NCBI RefSeq assembly: GCF_040807025.1
Contig: NC_090944.1
Span: forward strand, 3,996,068 to 4,060,067
Direction of reading: 5' to 3'
Length of the DNA: 64,000 nucleotides
Origin: Struthio camelus
Taxonomy: Eukaryota; Chordata; Aves; Struthioniformes; Struthionidae
Shown: piece after piece, positions 1 to 10,418 of the stretch
How the letters are laid out: each line of letters starts with the position of its first letter
Numbering within the stretch: the stretch's first letter is position 1
Translations under genes and position numbers: made by a program
The notes under the pieces: generated by a model
The model's database searches: none
Seen by the model: only the letters and a program-made list of their open reading frames with translations
Told to the model about the DNA's origin: nothing

Positions 1-117
1 GCTGCAAATGGCTTGTGTGCCGTTTCCGCTCCCAATTGCAACAAGATTGCTGTGCACAATTGGAGGGCAAAGGAGCAACCCGTCCAGAAGGGGAAAAGTG
101 CCCAAAGGAAGAACGAG
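1..117 (+). pseudogene. GVIN1-like: C-terminal coding tail of a very large GTPase (VLIG) copy, cut by window edge
   Basis: Bases 1-117 match 9,302-9,418 with only a few differences. At 9,302 the same stretch lies inside the C-terminal coding region of a VLIG-family copy, so the window opens in the tail of a further, upstream copy on the same strand. After about base 117 the two sequences stop matching, so the VLIG 3' end is truncated or replaced here. Whether the upstream copy is intact cannot be judged from this window. Confidence 0.7.
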
Positions 118-363
118 CCACGGGCTCGGCATGGGCTTGTCAGGGACGACTCTGGTCTTTGGTTGGGCTTTGTGCTGGCGGGAGCTGTGTTGGGGCTGGC
201 CTTGGTGGGCTGCGCCTTGTTGGGGTTTGGGTGAGAGCAGCGTCAGGTGGGGCCTGGGGGTGCCCTGGCAGACCAGGTGTGTGGAAGTGATGTGGCCATG
301 GCATCACAATGCCGGGGTCTTTCTGGAGGTGGGGCTGGGGGAAGTGCCGCTGTCACTTTGCCT

Positions 364-406
364 GCGAGCGAGCGAGCGAGCGAGTGTGCGAGCGAGTGCG
401 CGAGCA
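364..406 (+). repeat. Short imperfect (GCGA)n simple repeat
   Basis: Tandem GCGA units with a few GT interruptions, inside the GC-rich region upstream of gene A. Confidence 0.85.
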
Positions 407-1055
407 GGTGGAGAGCGTGGCGTTGAGCTGGGGCGAAGGAGCAAGGCAGCGGGGTAAGAGCTGGCTCCTTCCGTCTCTCTGCAGTCTCTCCTCCCCTCGG
501 GGCGCTCTCCCTGGCTTTGTCGCCCCCCCCAGCGCCCACCACCCGCTGCACGCTCCCTCGGTGGGCACAAGTGCCACAATCAGGCAAACGTCCCCGCCGC
601 GAAGCCCAGCCACGCTCGGGCACCATTCTGCGCCCTTGCTGCTCACCACCCGGTGTCCCCGCGTCACACGTGGGAAAGCAGCGGCGGGAGCGGGCAGCCA
701 GGCAAGGCCGACGGAGTGAGGGCACCGTGCCCTGCTTTTTGCAGAGTTGCTCTCGGCGGCCTTTGGCTCTTCTCCTGGTGTCAGATTGACGCTGTCGATC
801 TTGGGGTGCGGAGGAGCGTGCACAGGGTGAGCCGCAGAGCAGAGCGGAGCGGTCAGGGTCGGGGGAGGTTGGTGGAGGGGCGTTGGAGGGGCGGTGGGGA
901 GCAGGGCTTTGGGGGCTGCTGGTCTGCCTTGGTCGGGGAGGGGGAGGGTGGCTGCAAGGGGCGGCGTGCTCAGAGGTGGGTGCTGTGTTTTGGGTGGCAC
1001 TCTTGGAGCAGGACGTGGAGGCGGAGCGCTGAGCAGGCTGCACGCTCGCGGCGCG

Positions 1056-1062
1056 CTTCCGG
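1056..1062 (+). promoter_or_regulatory. ETS-like CTTCCGG site just upstream of the gene A ATG
   Basis: CTTCCGG ends eight bases before the start codon at 1,070. Such sites are common near start sites of TATA-less CpG-island promoters. The ATG has G at -3 and G at +4, a good initiation context. The regulatory role is inferred. Confidence 0.35.
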
Positions 1063-1069
1063 TGGCGAC

Positions 1070-2702
1070 ATGGAGCCTCGGAGGCTGAGCGTCGTGGGCG
1101 AGTTTGTGGTGCTGAGCCTTTTTGTGGTGTGCCTGGCCCACATGCCCTCGGTCGTCAACGTCCTCACGATCCTGTGCATAGCGGTGGTGTTGGTGCCGGC
1201 GGGGAAAAGGCCCTGGCCCAAGGTAGGAGTCAGCCTGGGCATGGCCCCGAGCTGGCGCGGGCAGCGAGAGGGCTGAGGCCGCGGCAGCACCTGCAGCAAG
1301 GGCAGCCTGACGGTGCTGCGCGCAAGCCTGCCTGCAGCCTCAGCTCTGCGTGCCCCGCGCAGCCCTTCCGCGAGCAGGGCGCCTCTTGGCGCAGCGTGGA
1401 TGCTCGCCACTAAGGCAGCGCTCTCTTGGGCTGTGCAGGGGCCTCGCGGCAGTGCTGGCAGCCTGGGCAACAGCAGCGTGGACGAGCCCGGAGGTGAGCA
1501 GCACCGGCCCAGAGCGTAGGCGCGCTCGGCAGCGCCTCCCGGCCAAGACAGCCCAGCGCCGCCAGCGCCCACCGCCCTCGGCCCCAGCTGGGGCTCCGCC
1601 CACGGGCTGCCCTCGCTCACTGCCTCTCTGCCTCCTCTTCCAGCAGCCTCCTTCCTGCCCACGGTGCAGACGCAGGACTGTGCAGCCAGCCGGCAGGCAG
1701 GGTAAGCGGAGGCCTGGCCTGCAGGGGGGCTGCCCCACAGCCCTGGCCAGGCCCACCGCAGGCAAGAGCCCGATGCAGCCCAGAGCCACAGACCTGCGCC
1801 TGGCCTGGGCCCCCCAAAGAGCAGGGCATGGCATGGCTAGGGCTGGGGTCGACGCGCGGGATGCCCAGGACATGCCGCATGCCTGCTGCTCACCAACTGG
1901 GAAGCCCCTTTGCTCCTTGCCCACTGCTGCAGCCCTGGCCCCAGCGCCCCCTCCGCCCGCACCCTGGCACCCTTTGGCGTCTGCTGCCACCAGGGCTTCC
2001 CCCTGGGGCACCCAAGGCAGCCTCCTCACCTCCTTTCTCCCTCCCAGGCTCACAAGCGAGGACACCTTGCCCCCTCGCCACCTCCTGCTCACCTCCGAGC
2101 CAGACACGGATGGATGGAAGTTGGATGGCCCTCTCCCACTGCCACCACCCTCCATCCTGCTGGACGCTCCCCCAACACCTGCAGGAGTGCTGGGTGAGCT
2201 GCTTGTGCCCACAGCCCTCCCGCCATCCCCACCACGCAGGCGGGTCCGCTTTGGGCGCAACCAGACCGTGTTGCTCAGCGAGGAAGGTCACGAGCTGCTG
2301 GACTGCCTCCCCAAAGCCCCACACCTTGACTGGCCAGCCCACATCCCGCGCGGGTCCATCCTGCACTGTGCCTGGGCACCCGTCCCACTGGCAGGGGAAG
2401 GCACAGTGCGGCCACTTTCGCCCCCCGAGCAGTCCGAGGAGGAAGAGGACGAGGAGCCAGCGTGTGCCACCTCCCTGCAGCGCTGGCCCACCATGCAGCT
2501 CTGGAGCCCACCACCGGAGGCGCCCTCCCCTCCCGCTGCAGCCACCGGCTGCACAGCGGCCCTGGCCTGCCTGCTGTGCCCAGCCTGCCCAGCCTGCCCT
2601 GCAGGCGCCTTCAGAGGGCTGCGCAAGGGCCTCCGCAGATGCGCCTCCTTCCTGCGAAGGCCATGGCGAGTGCTCAGGAGGCGCCAGGCAAGGGCCAGCT
2701 GA
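1070..2702 (+). CDS. Gene A: four-exon gene for a 306-residue hydrophobic-N-terminus, proline-rich protein of unknown function
   Basis: Exons 1,070-1,222, 1,439-1,493, 1,644-1,701 and 2,048-2,702 are bounded by GT/AG sites (donors gtagga, gtgagc, gtaagc), and their phases join into one open frame of 306 codons ending in TGA. I do not recognise the protein. Residues about 6-47 form two hydrophobic stretches split by a short polar turn, suggesting a membrane hairpin or a signal anchor. A proline-rich middle is followed by RVRF at 154-157, which fits the RVxF docking motif for protein phosphatase 1, then a block containing EGHELLDCLPK that also survives in a decayed copy at 13,030-13,080. An acidic run (SEEEEDEEP) begins near residue 218, a cysteine cluster lies near 262-275, and the last 30 residues are strongly basic. 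An AATAAA follows 92 bases after the stop. Exon 3 and the first two introns are the least certain parts. Confidence 0.6.
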
Positions 2703-2794
2703 TTGGGGCCAGCAGCAGGCTCCGTGCCTGGGCAGACGTGCCAGTAACCAGCGCCCGCGGAGCTAGACGCCTTCGCCACCTCCGGGCCAGCGTC

Positions 2795-2800
2795 AATAAA
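2795..2800 (+). terminator. Polyadenylation signal AATAAA of gene A
   Basis: Canonical AATAAA about 90 bases downstream of the gene A stop codon and before the next gene remnant. It supports gene A as a transcribed unit. Confidence 0.7.
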
Positions 2801-2931
2801 CCTCTGAGCAAGACTCTGCGGGAGGCGAGAGTGAAACACCATGTGAAGTGAAAAGAAGGCGGCGCAGGAATGCTCCCTGAGTCTTAGGAAGCCAGCCGTT
2901 CCCTGAACTCAGGCTTTCCTGCTCCTGACAG

Positions 2932-5900
2932 GGCTGAGTAGAGCAGCAACATGCAAAAACATGTCTCCAGAACAGAAGTTTAAATGCTTAGCTCAGATGA
3001 ACCATCACATAGGAAACTGGCTGTCAGAAGAAGTCCGTGAGATCCTTACAAAGTGCGGTGGATGTGATCCTGGGGGCGCTCTGGAGCAAGATCTGAATTC
3101 CCCTGTGAATGGAGACTATGTAGCCTCCAACAGTGATCTGCAGAAAGAAGTTGTAAAACAGGGAAGAATTGATATTGGTCAGGGGGCTGAGCAGAAAGAT
3201 TCATCCAAGCCATCACCCTCAGCAGAACAGTGGGAGGATCCTAAAAGGAATGAGCGTTCCAGAGGCCAAGAGGTCCTCCACTTGATCAAACACCCAGGAC
3301 GAGAAAATTGCTACGCAAGGAAAAGGGGGAGGGCAGATCTTCAGGTTATCGACAAGACTGCCCTGTGTGACAGCCAGCCCAGGATTGGCAGTGAATACCC
3401 CTTCCATTTTCGGCACAAGCTGCTGATGCTGGACTACCGTGGAAGGTATCTGGTTTGCCAGGAGCATGGCAAAGCAAAAGAAGGCGTTCTGAGCACTCCG
3501 AATGCAACAAGCCTTGGCACTGAGTGCTCAGATAATGCCTCAGATATTGACAGTGAGTTTTTCAATGCTGAGCGTGAAGAAGGGGATGCCTCTGTTACAG
3601 CAGGTCTGACACACATACATGCCATGGACCTCCAGGTGGCGATGTTTCATGGTGCCCATGATTTCACGAGACAGTACATTTCAACAAACCTCGCTTTGTG
3701 CCACTTGGCGCTCCCCCTCCTGCTACCAAATCCATGCACCTCACCAAGAGAGTTCCCTCAGCCAAGTTAAAAAGAGCTGGAAAGCCACGGAACAATTGGG
3801 AAAGCAGACCACAATTCAGAGGAGCAGACCACAATTCAGAGGCACAAAAACAAACCGATTGATCAGGCAGACACACTCATCGTGTCCTTCATACGGATCG
3901 GGAGTTCTCCTTCCTCTTCCAAGGCTCAGCTCCTGAATGCTCTGCCGACTAAACACAAACACGACACTTTCTTCCACCGACATTGCAAAGGCAGCACCAA
4001 AGACTGTCTTCTAACGACAGGTGTTGCGGAGATCTCTTGGTCCTGTGCCAGTGGCAGTGCTGATGACACTTTTGACGGCTGTGTTGCTTTTTGTAACCTG
4101 CATGGAGATGCTAGAGGTCATGAACAACAATTGCCGTTTTTACAGCAGATCTCTTCTGTGAAGGAGGCTCTCAGTTAGCTGAGTCTGACCAGAGTGACAA
4201 GAAAGGCATGAACATTGTACGTGACCCGTGGCAGTCTCAAAAGCCTTTGATTTGTCTTTTCACTGAAGAAGAGAATGTTGCATGTGGCCGATCTAGCCAG
4301 AATGTAAAAAGAGGTATCCAGAACAGAAACACAGCAGAATTGGTAGAGGAGCTGGTAAAAACAACCACAGACCTACTAGCAAGGTCAAACAACCTCTTAA
4401 GGGTTGATGCTTGTCAGGACACAGCTCGCCAACGTGGATTTATTGTGGCTAAAGAGGCAGAAGAGTGTGTGAGAGCCAAAGCAAAGGCAAGAACCTTGGT
4501 GGGATTCTTGACAAAGGAGAAATTGTGTTTGAGATCAAGTCACAGCTACTGCCTCTTCAAGGACAACTATGGTACCCATGGTGTGAAAAGGAGAAAGAGC
4601 TCCCCCGCTTGCAGGAAAAGAGGAACAAGAACATAGAACATCATGGGAGCCAAACTGAGCCAGAGAAGTGTTCAGGACGAAGAAAGCAACTCGACAGAGC
4701 GTTCCCCCTCAAGCAGCTGATGAAATCAGTCCTCGCTTTTCTCCAGGCACAGTCAAGAGACACCAAGAAATACTTGCTGCAGTGGAGGAAGGTCTTTAGG
4801 GATGACCTGTCCTCTGAGCACTTGGAGGAACTTCAGAAAGAGTATCATCAGTGAAGGTATCAAATCCTGGAAATAAAGAAAAGCAAGGAAAAAAACCACT
4901 CTGAAAACAGCATTGATGAATAAGTTAGAAGCCCTCTCCAATGCAGTCAATGATTCATCCATTGGTCTCAAGCGTCTTTTGAGAGAAGTAGGGCAGATTC
5001 GTGAAGCTCTAGAATCCTTGAACTCAAAAGATGAATGTTTTTGCAAACTACCTGAAGTGGCAGTCGATCTGATGGTTTCAGGGTATGCCCTTGAAGTGGT
5101 GGATGGTGATGCTTCGTCTGTACGGTGACGATGGCTTGGGGCAATCTTTGACAAGTTAATTGAGAAGCTAGGGGAGAGAAGAGCGTTTGTTCTCTCAGTG
5201 CTTGGCATCCAGAGCCCGGGGAAGTCAAGCCTGCTGAATGCCATGTTTGGTCTGCAGTGGAACGTCAGTGCGGGGAGAGGCACGCGGGGAGTGTTTATGC
5301 AGCTGCTTCAGGTGGACGAGAAACCCCAAGAGGCCGTGGACTTTGATTACAGGCTGATTGTTGACACAGGAGGACTTTGTGCCATGGAGGTGGCCAATAA
5401 GCAGTCACTTAATGATGACAATGAGCTAGCCACCTTTGGCATTGGCATTGGCAACATGACTCTGATCAATATCTTGGGAGAAAATCCTGGAGACATGCAA
5501 GATGTCCTTCAGCTAGCTGGGCAGGCTTTTCTCCGCATGAAGCAAGTCAATCTTTCGCCAAGCTGCTGCTTTGTGCACCACAATGTTGGAGAAATAAGTG
5601 CCCAGGACCAAAACATGCAAGCACAAAGACGCCTGCAGGAAAAGCTGGAGGAAATGGCAGGGACAGCCACCCAGCCGCCCAGCAGGCGTTCTGCCATGTC
5701 ACCTGCTTCAGCAATGTCATCCGCTTTGATGTGAACACCCACAGTCACTACTTTGCTCACCTCTGGGTGGCAAGGAAACCCACCCAGGGCCCCACCCAAC
5801 CCCACACACAGCCAGCACGTGCAGCAGTTAAAGAGCACAATTCTCCAAGCTGCCAAGAAGGGATCGCAGGGCACTATTTCAAGGCTCTTGAGCTTGAAAG

Positions 5901-6716
5901 TTCGTATGAGTGACTTGTGGAAGGCTCTGCTGAATGAAAAGTATGTTTTCCCTTTCCAAAACACTCGGGAAGTTGCCGCAGACAACAGCTTAGGAACAAC
6001 CGACAGCCAGTGGACCTGGCAGCTGGGGAGCCACATCCTAGACTTGCAAATGAAACGGAACAATCGGATTAGAAAGGGAGACGTTCCGCATGTGACCCGA
6101 AGAAGCCTTATGGAGGAAGTGCAAGATAAATATGAGACCCTCTGGAAAGGCTTGGAACCGTATTTCAGGGAAGATGACGCCAGTGGGCTTTTGATTCAGC
6201 GGAAAGCAAGCATTGAAAATCAACCGCAAGATCGGAGAGAAGCACTTGTGGAAGAGACACAGAGAAAGTCTGCCGAGTTCATTGAACGGGAGAAGAATCA
6301 GAGCAAAGGGCATCAGAAGAAGCCAGAATGTGAACACGAGCTTGTCAAGAGAAGCCAACTGGTGGCTTGGTCGCTAAAGAAGGAAGAGCTGCATGAAGAA
6401 AAGCTGAGGCAACACTTGGCTAGCCTCTGGAAACAATGGCTCTACAAAGTATCTTCCAGTGCACCTCCTCCTGCAGAACCAAACATAAACCTCCCTAGTG
6501 AGACCACTCTGCTGGAACATTTCAAGCAAGAGCCAAACAGAGAGGAAGAAATAAAATGCTTCTTGCCAAAGGATGCATTTCCCATGGCATCCCTTGCAGG
6601 CAGTGCAAGAGATCATTGCTGCTGGAAGCTGCATTTCATTTCATCCCTTTGTATTTCAGATGCTAGTCGTACTTCCCAAAACATGTCTACAATAAACTCG
6701 CGGGCTAGCCTTCTGG
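2932..6716 (+). pseudogene. GVIN1-like: Interferon-induced very large GTPase (VLIG) pseudogene, N-terminal to post-G-domain part
   Basis: VLIG proteins are interferon-inducible dynamin-like GTPases of about 2,400 residues, usually encoded by one giant exon. Here a polypyrimidine tract and AG at 2,930-2,931 precede an ATG at 2,961, fitting the start of that exon. Conserved family blocks follow in order: the LALPLLLPNP region near 3,710, the KHDTFFHRHCKGSTKDCLL region near 3,955, the AFPLKQLMKS region near 4,700, and the G domain with P-loop GIQSPGKSS at 5,204-5,230. The G3 motif at 5,363-5,374 reads DTGG where the family has DTEG. The frame changes near 3,762, 3,870, 4,180, 4,520, 4,860, 5,690 and 5,750, and an in-frame TGA lies at 5,126-5,128, so it cannot encode a full protein. 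After about 6,560 it jumps to a 3'-terminal segment shared with 9,488-9,633, so roughly the C-terminal half is deleted. Confidence 0.85.
6691..6696 (+). terminator. Polyadenylation signal AATAAA in the shared VLIG 3' end
   Basis: AATAAA lies in the 3'-terminal segment shared by the two VLIG copies. The matching position near 9,610 reads AATCAC, so the signal is lost in the second copy. Role inferred. Confidence 0.5.
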
Positions 6717-7158
6717 TCAGGGTGTCTCGTGGTGCTGGGCTTGTGGCGGGGGTGCCGAGGGGATCTGGGCGTTGTGTTGGGGGTGCTGGTCTTGTCGTGG
6801 GGGGTGCAGAGGGGAGTTGGGCCTTGTGTTGGGGGTGCTGGTCTTTGTTTTGAGGTGCAGAGGGGATCTGGACCTTGTGTTGGGGGTGCATAGGGGATCT
6901 GGGTGTTGTTGAGGGGGTGCTTAGAGGAGGTGGGCCTTGTGTTGGGGGAGCTGGTCTTGTCATGGGGGTGCAGAGGGGATCAGGGCCTTGTTTCTGGGGT
7001 GCTGGGCCTTGTGTTGGGGGTGAGGGCTTGTTGTGGGGGTGCTGAGGGGATCTGAGCCTTGTTTTCGGGGTACTGAGGGGATCTGGGCGTTGTTTTGGCA
7101 GTGCTGGGCCTTGTCATGGGGGTGTTGAGGGAATCTAGGCCTTTTTTGGGGGGTGCGG
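6717..7158 (-). repeat. Minisatellite, same family as the 42-kb array but inverted
   Basis: Irregular units built on GGGGGTGCTGGGCCTTGT and GAGGGGATCTGGGC run to about 7,158. They are the reverse complement of the units at 14,575-57,005. The array begins directly after the VLIG 3'-terminal segment and ends against a CR1 tail. Confidence 0.9.
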
Positions 7159-7165
7159 AGAGGGT

Positions 7166-7355
7166 TCCGGAGCACTCGACCAGGTTGCCCAGAGAGGTTG
7201 TGGAGTCTCCTTCCCTGGAGATATTCAAAAGCCGCCTGGCCCAATCCTGGGCAATATGCTCCAGAGGACCCTGGCTGAGCAGGGGCGTTGGACTCCAGGA
7301 TCTCCGGAGGTCCCTTCCAACCTCCACCATTCTCTGAGCCTGTGATTCTGTGAAA
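7166..7355 (+). mobile_element. CR1 retroposon, 5'-truncated 3' end
   Basis: The sequence has the well-known CR1 3' region (gaggttgtggagtctcctt, then ggtcccttccaacctc) and ends in a slightly degenerate copy of the octamer tail. CR1 is the dominant LINE of birds and is usually 5'-truncated, as here. Orientation is plus. This is good evidence for an avian or sauropsid genome. Confidence 0.9.
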
Positions 7356-7984
7356 TGTTAAGGCTAAAATTTTAACACTCACATCCCAGAAGTTTTCTTT
7401 TCCTTTCTTCTCAGAATTGGTTCCCATCGATGGTCGAGCCCATCACACACCTCCCACAATCGCCTGTAATGTGCTCGTGTAGTGTTCCAATGTTATAGGT
7501 CCTATGGAATGGCATGGGGTTGGTTCACCTAGTTGATTTAAACCAGTTGAGGGAATGGTTAGAACGTACATCTAGCAATCTGGTTTTGGAGCTAAGGAAA
7601 GGTTTTGCACATTGAGTGACTACTCCCCAAATTACAGCTTGGTTGCCACTGCCCACGCACACAGGGAGCCCCATTCCCCTTGGGATCATTCCAGTTACTA
7701 TGAAAGAGAGAATCAACCGTATCGGGAATAATACCAACGGTGCGTCTATATGATTGGGGCCTGGGCATACAAGTCTCGAACTCCCATCTCTCCATCATAT
7801 GTCTAGCAAGCCAAGAATCTTCCACAAGACTTGAACTGGAGGAAAGTGTGGGATCAAAACTGTCATGTCACCTGGGGGAGTGAACCAGACACCGTGCGTA
7901 GGGCCTACGAAATAGATGGCTCAGTGTTACAGTGGGGACAACAAACAATTGTACTCGGGACCTGAGAGGACCACTCCCTGAGAG
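7356..7984 (+). other. Unclassified sequence with a broken reading frame, possibly a retroelement remnant
   Basis: There is no clear homology to VLIG until about 7,985. One plus-strand frame from 7,576 to about 7,965 is open except for a TAG near 7,803 and reads like real protein, rich in aromatic residues with scattered Cys and Trp. That could fit an old retroviral envelope-type fragment, but no diagnostic motif is visible. No LTR, primer-binding site or target-site duplication was seen. Treat as unknown. Confidence 0.3.
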
Positions 7985-9640
7985 AGACCTGCCCAATCGA
8001 AGCTATTTCCAAGCAGGTGGTCATGAAGGGAGCACTGCCCTTCAGGAAAAAGCCTTTGCGCAGCTGCGATATTACCAGAACGGAGCAGCTTCACGACCGC
8101 ATCACACAGCTCATCAGCCTTCCCATTGATACAAAGGAACAGGAGCCAATGCATGACAACCAAAGTTGCATTCATGACAGACTGCATGAAATAGGAAAAC
8201 AGGTGGACTCGGCAGCCAGGAACTCCACATATGTCTTCACTCATGGATACAGAAGACATTCAGCAGTGTCTCTAGGCAAAGTGGCAGCAGAAAGGTTGGC
8301 AAAGATGCAGAAGGCTTTCACAAGAGCAAACAACCCCACTTTCTACCTGCAGGGCCAGAGAGAAGACTTCTTCACAAGTTTCCACATGTCCTGCCAAGCA
8401 GTGCCCTCTCTCACAGCAGTTGCTGATTTTTTTATGTGACGAGCTTTCAGGAGCTCTTTGACAGGCAGTGTCTGTGAAGACTGCTCTTGATATAGCCTGG
8501 GAAAGGAGCTCTAACTCTCCAGCTTTCAGTGGCCATCGATCTCAACTAGAAACGGCTATTCTCCTGTCTCTTGCGGAGGAAGAGAATGGTGAGAAGTTCA
8601 GGCAGCACATTCATTTCCTCCAACATGTTTTAGAAGGTTTCGTTGAGAAGTGTGTTAACAACTATTGCTTAGACAAGAACAATTCAAGGCTGAAGAACTT
8701 GTTCCATGTTTCCCTGAATTCATTCCAGACTCTTGTTGCTGCTGCTAGCTTTGCGCCTACAACTCCAGTTGTCCAAGAGAACTGTGGCAATGTCTCCCTG
8801 TGGCTAGAGGAATTTGGGAGCAGACTTGGAGCTAATTCTGAACTTCCCAGAAGTCATCTGAAAAGCATTGAGCATCAAGAAAGAAAGGAGCTAGAGCTCC
8901 TGAAGGAGGCAATGAGTAAAGCTCTGGCCCCTGTGCTAGCAAACCTGAAACAGGCATTTTCCATGACTCATCTGAAAGCTTGGAACTGGAAACCTCATAC
9001 AATCAGAGTTGAACGGCTGCACGGCTGCTGGAAGCAATGCCCGTTGTGCAGCGCTCTTTGCACAGACACGATACGTGCTCCTGATGGGGACCACAGTGTT
9101 CACTTCCATCGCCCTCAAGTCCTCAATGGGACCCAGTGGGTTAGAAGAAATCAGTTGGTCCCTGCCCTTTGCTCCAGTCTTGTAGCAAGTCACTGTTGCC
9201 TTGTGCTTGAGGATAACAAGGAAGCTGCCTATACAAAGTCTAGAGAAGCAGGAGCAGCTTCTGCCAATTGGGGCCTCACGCCAGAAAGCTCCCCGCAGGC
9301 ATGCTGCAAATGGCTTGTGTGCCATTTCCGCTCACAATTGCAACAAGATTGCTGTGCACAATTGGAGGGCACAGCAGCAACCCCTCCAGAAGGGGAAAAG
9401 TGCCCAAAGACAGATGTGATCTCTGAGCTGGAACAGCTATCCCCTCCACATAGCATCTCCCAGCGCCAAAACGGTCTGCAATGGCAATGGCCTGAATGTA
9501 TTGGCATCCCTTGCCAGCAGTCCAAGAGATCATTGCTGCTGGAAGCTGCATTTCATTTCATGCCTTTGTATTTCAGTTGCTAGTCTTACTCTGGGAAACA
9601 TGTATACAATCACCTCAAGGGCTAGCCTTCTGCAAAGAAC
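7985..9640 (+). pseudogene. GVIN1-like: Very large GTPase (VLIG) pseudogene, C-terminal part only
   Basis: Two frames, about 8,017-8,439 and 8,468-9,583, carry the C-terminal part of a VLIG protein. The strongest landmark is the cysteine cluster CWKQCPLCSALC starting at 9,026, followed by a DGDHS motif and further histidines, which is conserved near the C-terminus of the family. A TGA at about 8,437 and a frame change separate the two parts. The G domain and N-terminus are absent. The final segment 9,488-9,633 repeats 6,566-6,716, showing that both remnants share the same gene end, and 9,302-9,418 repeats the start of the window. It is a 5'-truncated member of a local tandem VLIG family. A low-quality assembly could exaggerate the frame changes, but missing domains argue for a true pseudogene. 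Confidence 0.8.
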
Positions 9641-10344
9641 CCAAAAAATAGCCAACAGCAGAAGCAGCAAGATACACACCTAGATAATACCATGGCCTGT
9701 ACATCACATCTGTGATTTTCTTCTCCTCTCCATAAGTGGGTTCACTTCTGGAGAGTGTTCAACTTCTGGACTCCATGAAGCAGAGTCTTTCCTGAAGTCT
9801 GTGATTTTAAAGTCCAACTGGACTGATAGGTTCCCCTCATCTTATGCCCTCGGGAACAAACACGTCACGGAATGTCACCCTTCACCAGGTCTCTCTCTTG
9901 TGTTTGATCCTGTGGCTCTGCTCTGTCTGTAACACATGTTCCCACGTTCATAGCTCTGTACCAGCAACAAGCAGTAAAAGGGGCCTGTTGCCTGCTCTCG
10001 CTTCCTGACGTTCTCCTTGTATGTGGGAAGCATCGTGCGGGTGCTGGCGGGGAGGTTGTGGGGAGAGAAAGTGCCAGGTGCCTTTGGGAAGGTCTTCCGC
10101 AGGAGCCAGGCCTGAAGCCCCCTTACGAAGCCTTGCTGCAGAGTGCAGGCGTCTCCTGCTGAGCCTGGCAAGAGCTGGTCGCACTCTCCTGTGGCAAGTC
10201 AGGTCCAGTACGCTCGTCTGCACGGGCAGGACTGGAGGCTGTTGTCCCAAGAGGGCCACCTCTCCCTCCTGGCTCAGCTGGTGCACATAGAGATTTGCAC
10301 GGCTCCTGCCACAGACGCGCAGAGATTGAAGCAATGTGGGATGA
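9641..10344. other. Intergenic sequence, nothing recognised
   Basis: Ordinary-complexity sequence between the VLIG remnant and the first 74-bp repeat. Short reading frames on both strands (for example minus strand 9,948-10,427) show no recognisable domain and overlap the repeat boundary. No splice-consistent exon chain was found. Confidence 0.5.
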
Positions 10345-10418
10345 GGGCCAGGGCGCATAAAAGGTGTGAAAAGCAGCAGAGCGGCTGCAACGCTAGTCAG
10401 GCTCTCTCCTGGTGCTGG
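10345..10418 (+). repeat. Left copy of a 74-bp direct repeat bracketing a minisatellite
   Basis: Begins GGGCCAGGGCGCATA and ends CTCCTGGTGCTGG. It matches 11,641-11,714 at 73 of 74 positions by eye; the one difference is A versus C near base 16. Confidence 0.9.

Larger units (their letters stand above)
118..1069 (+). other. GC-rich region upstream of gene A, presumed promoter and 5' UTR
   Basis: The stretch is GC-rich with many CpG dinucleotides, as expected for an avian CpG-island promoter. Reading frames here are open on both strands only because of composition, and none resembles a known protein. It contains a GCGA simple repeat and, just before the gene A start codon, an ETS-like site. 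No TATA box is evident. The exact transcription start cannot be placed from sequence alone. Confidence 0.45.

Noticed and set aside
243..1043. 266-codon minus-strand frame
   Set aside because: Low-complexity, GC-driven frame in the CpG-rich upstream region of gene A, with parallel open frames on the other strand and no recognisable domain.
1340..2260. 306-codon minus-strand frame opposite gene A
   Set aside because: Shadow of GC-rich exons and introns; it crosses the plus-strand splice sites and has no domain.
5509..6063. 184-codon minus-strand frame
   Set aside because: Antisense to the conserved VLIG G domain and following region, which clearly reads on the plus strand.
2932..9640. A single intact VLIG gene with one intron
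   Set aside because: There are at least seven frame changes and an in-frame stop, and the VLIG 3' end occurs twice, so these are two separate broken copies.
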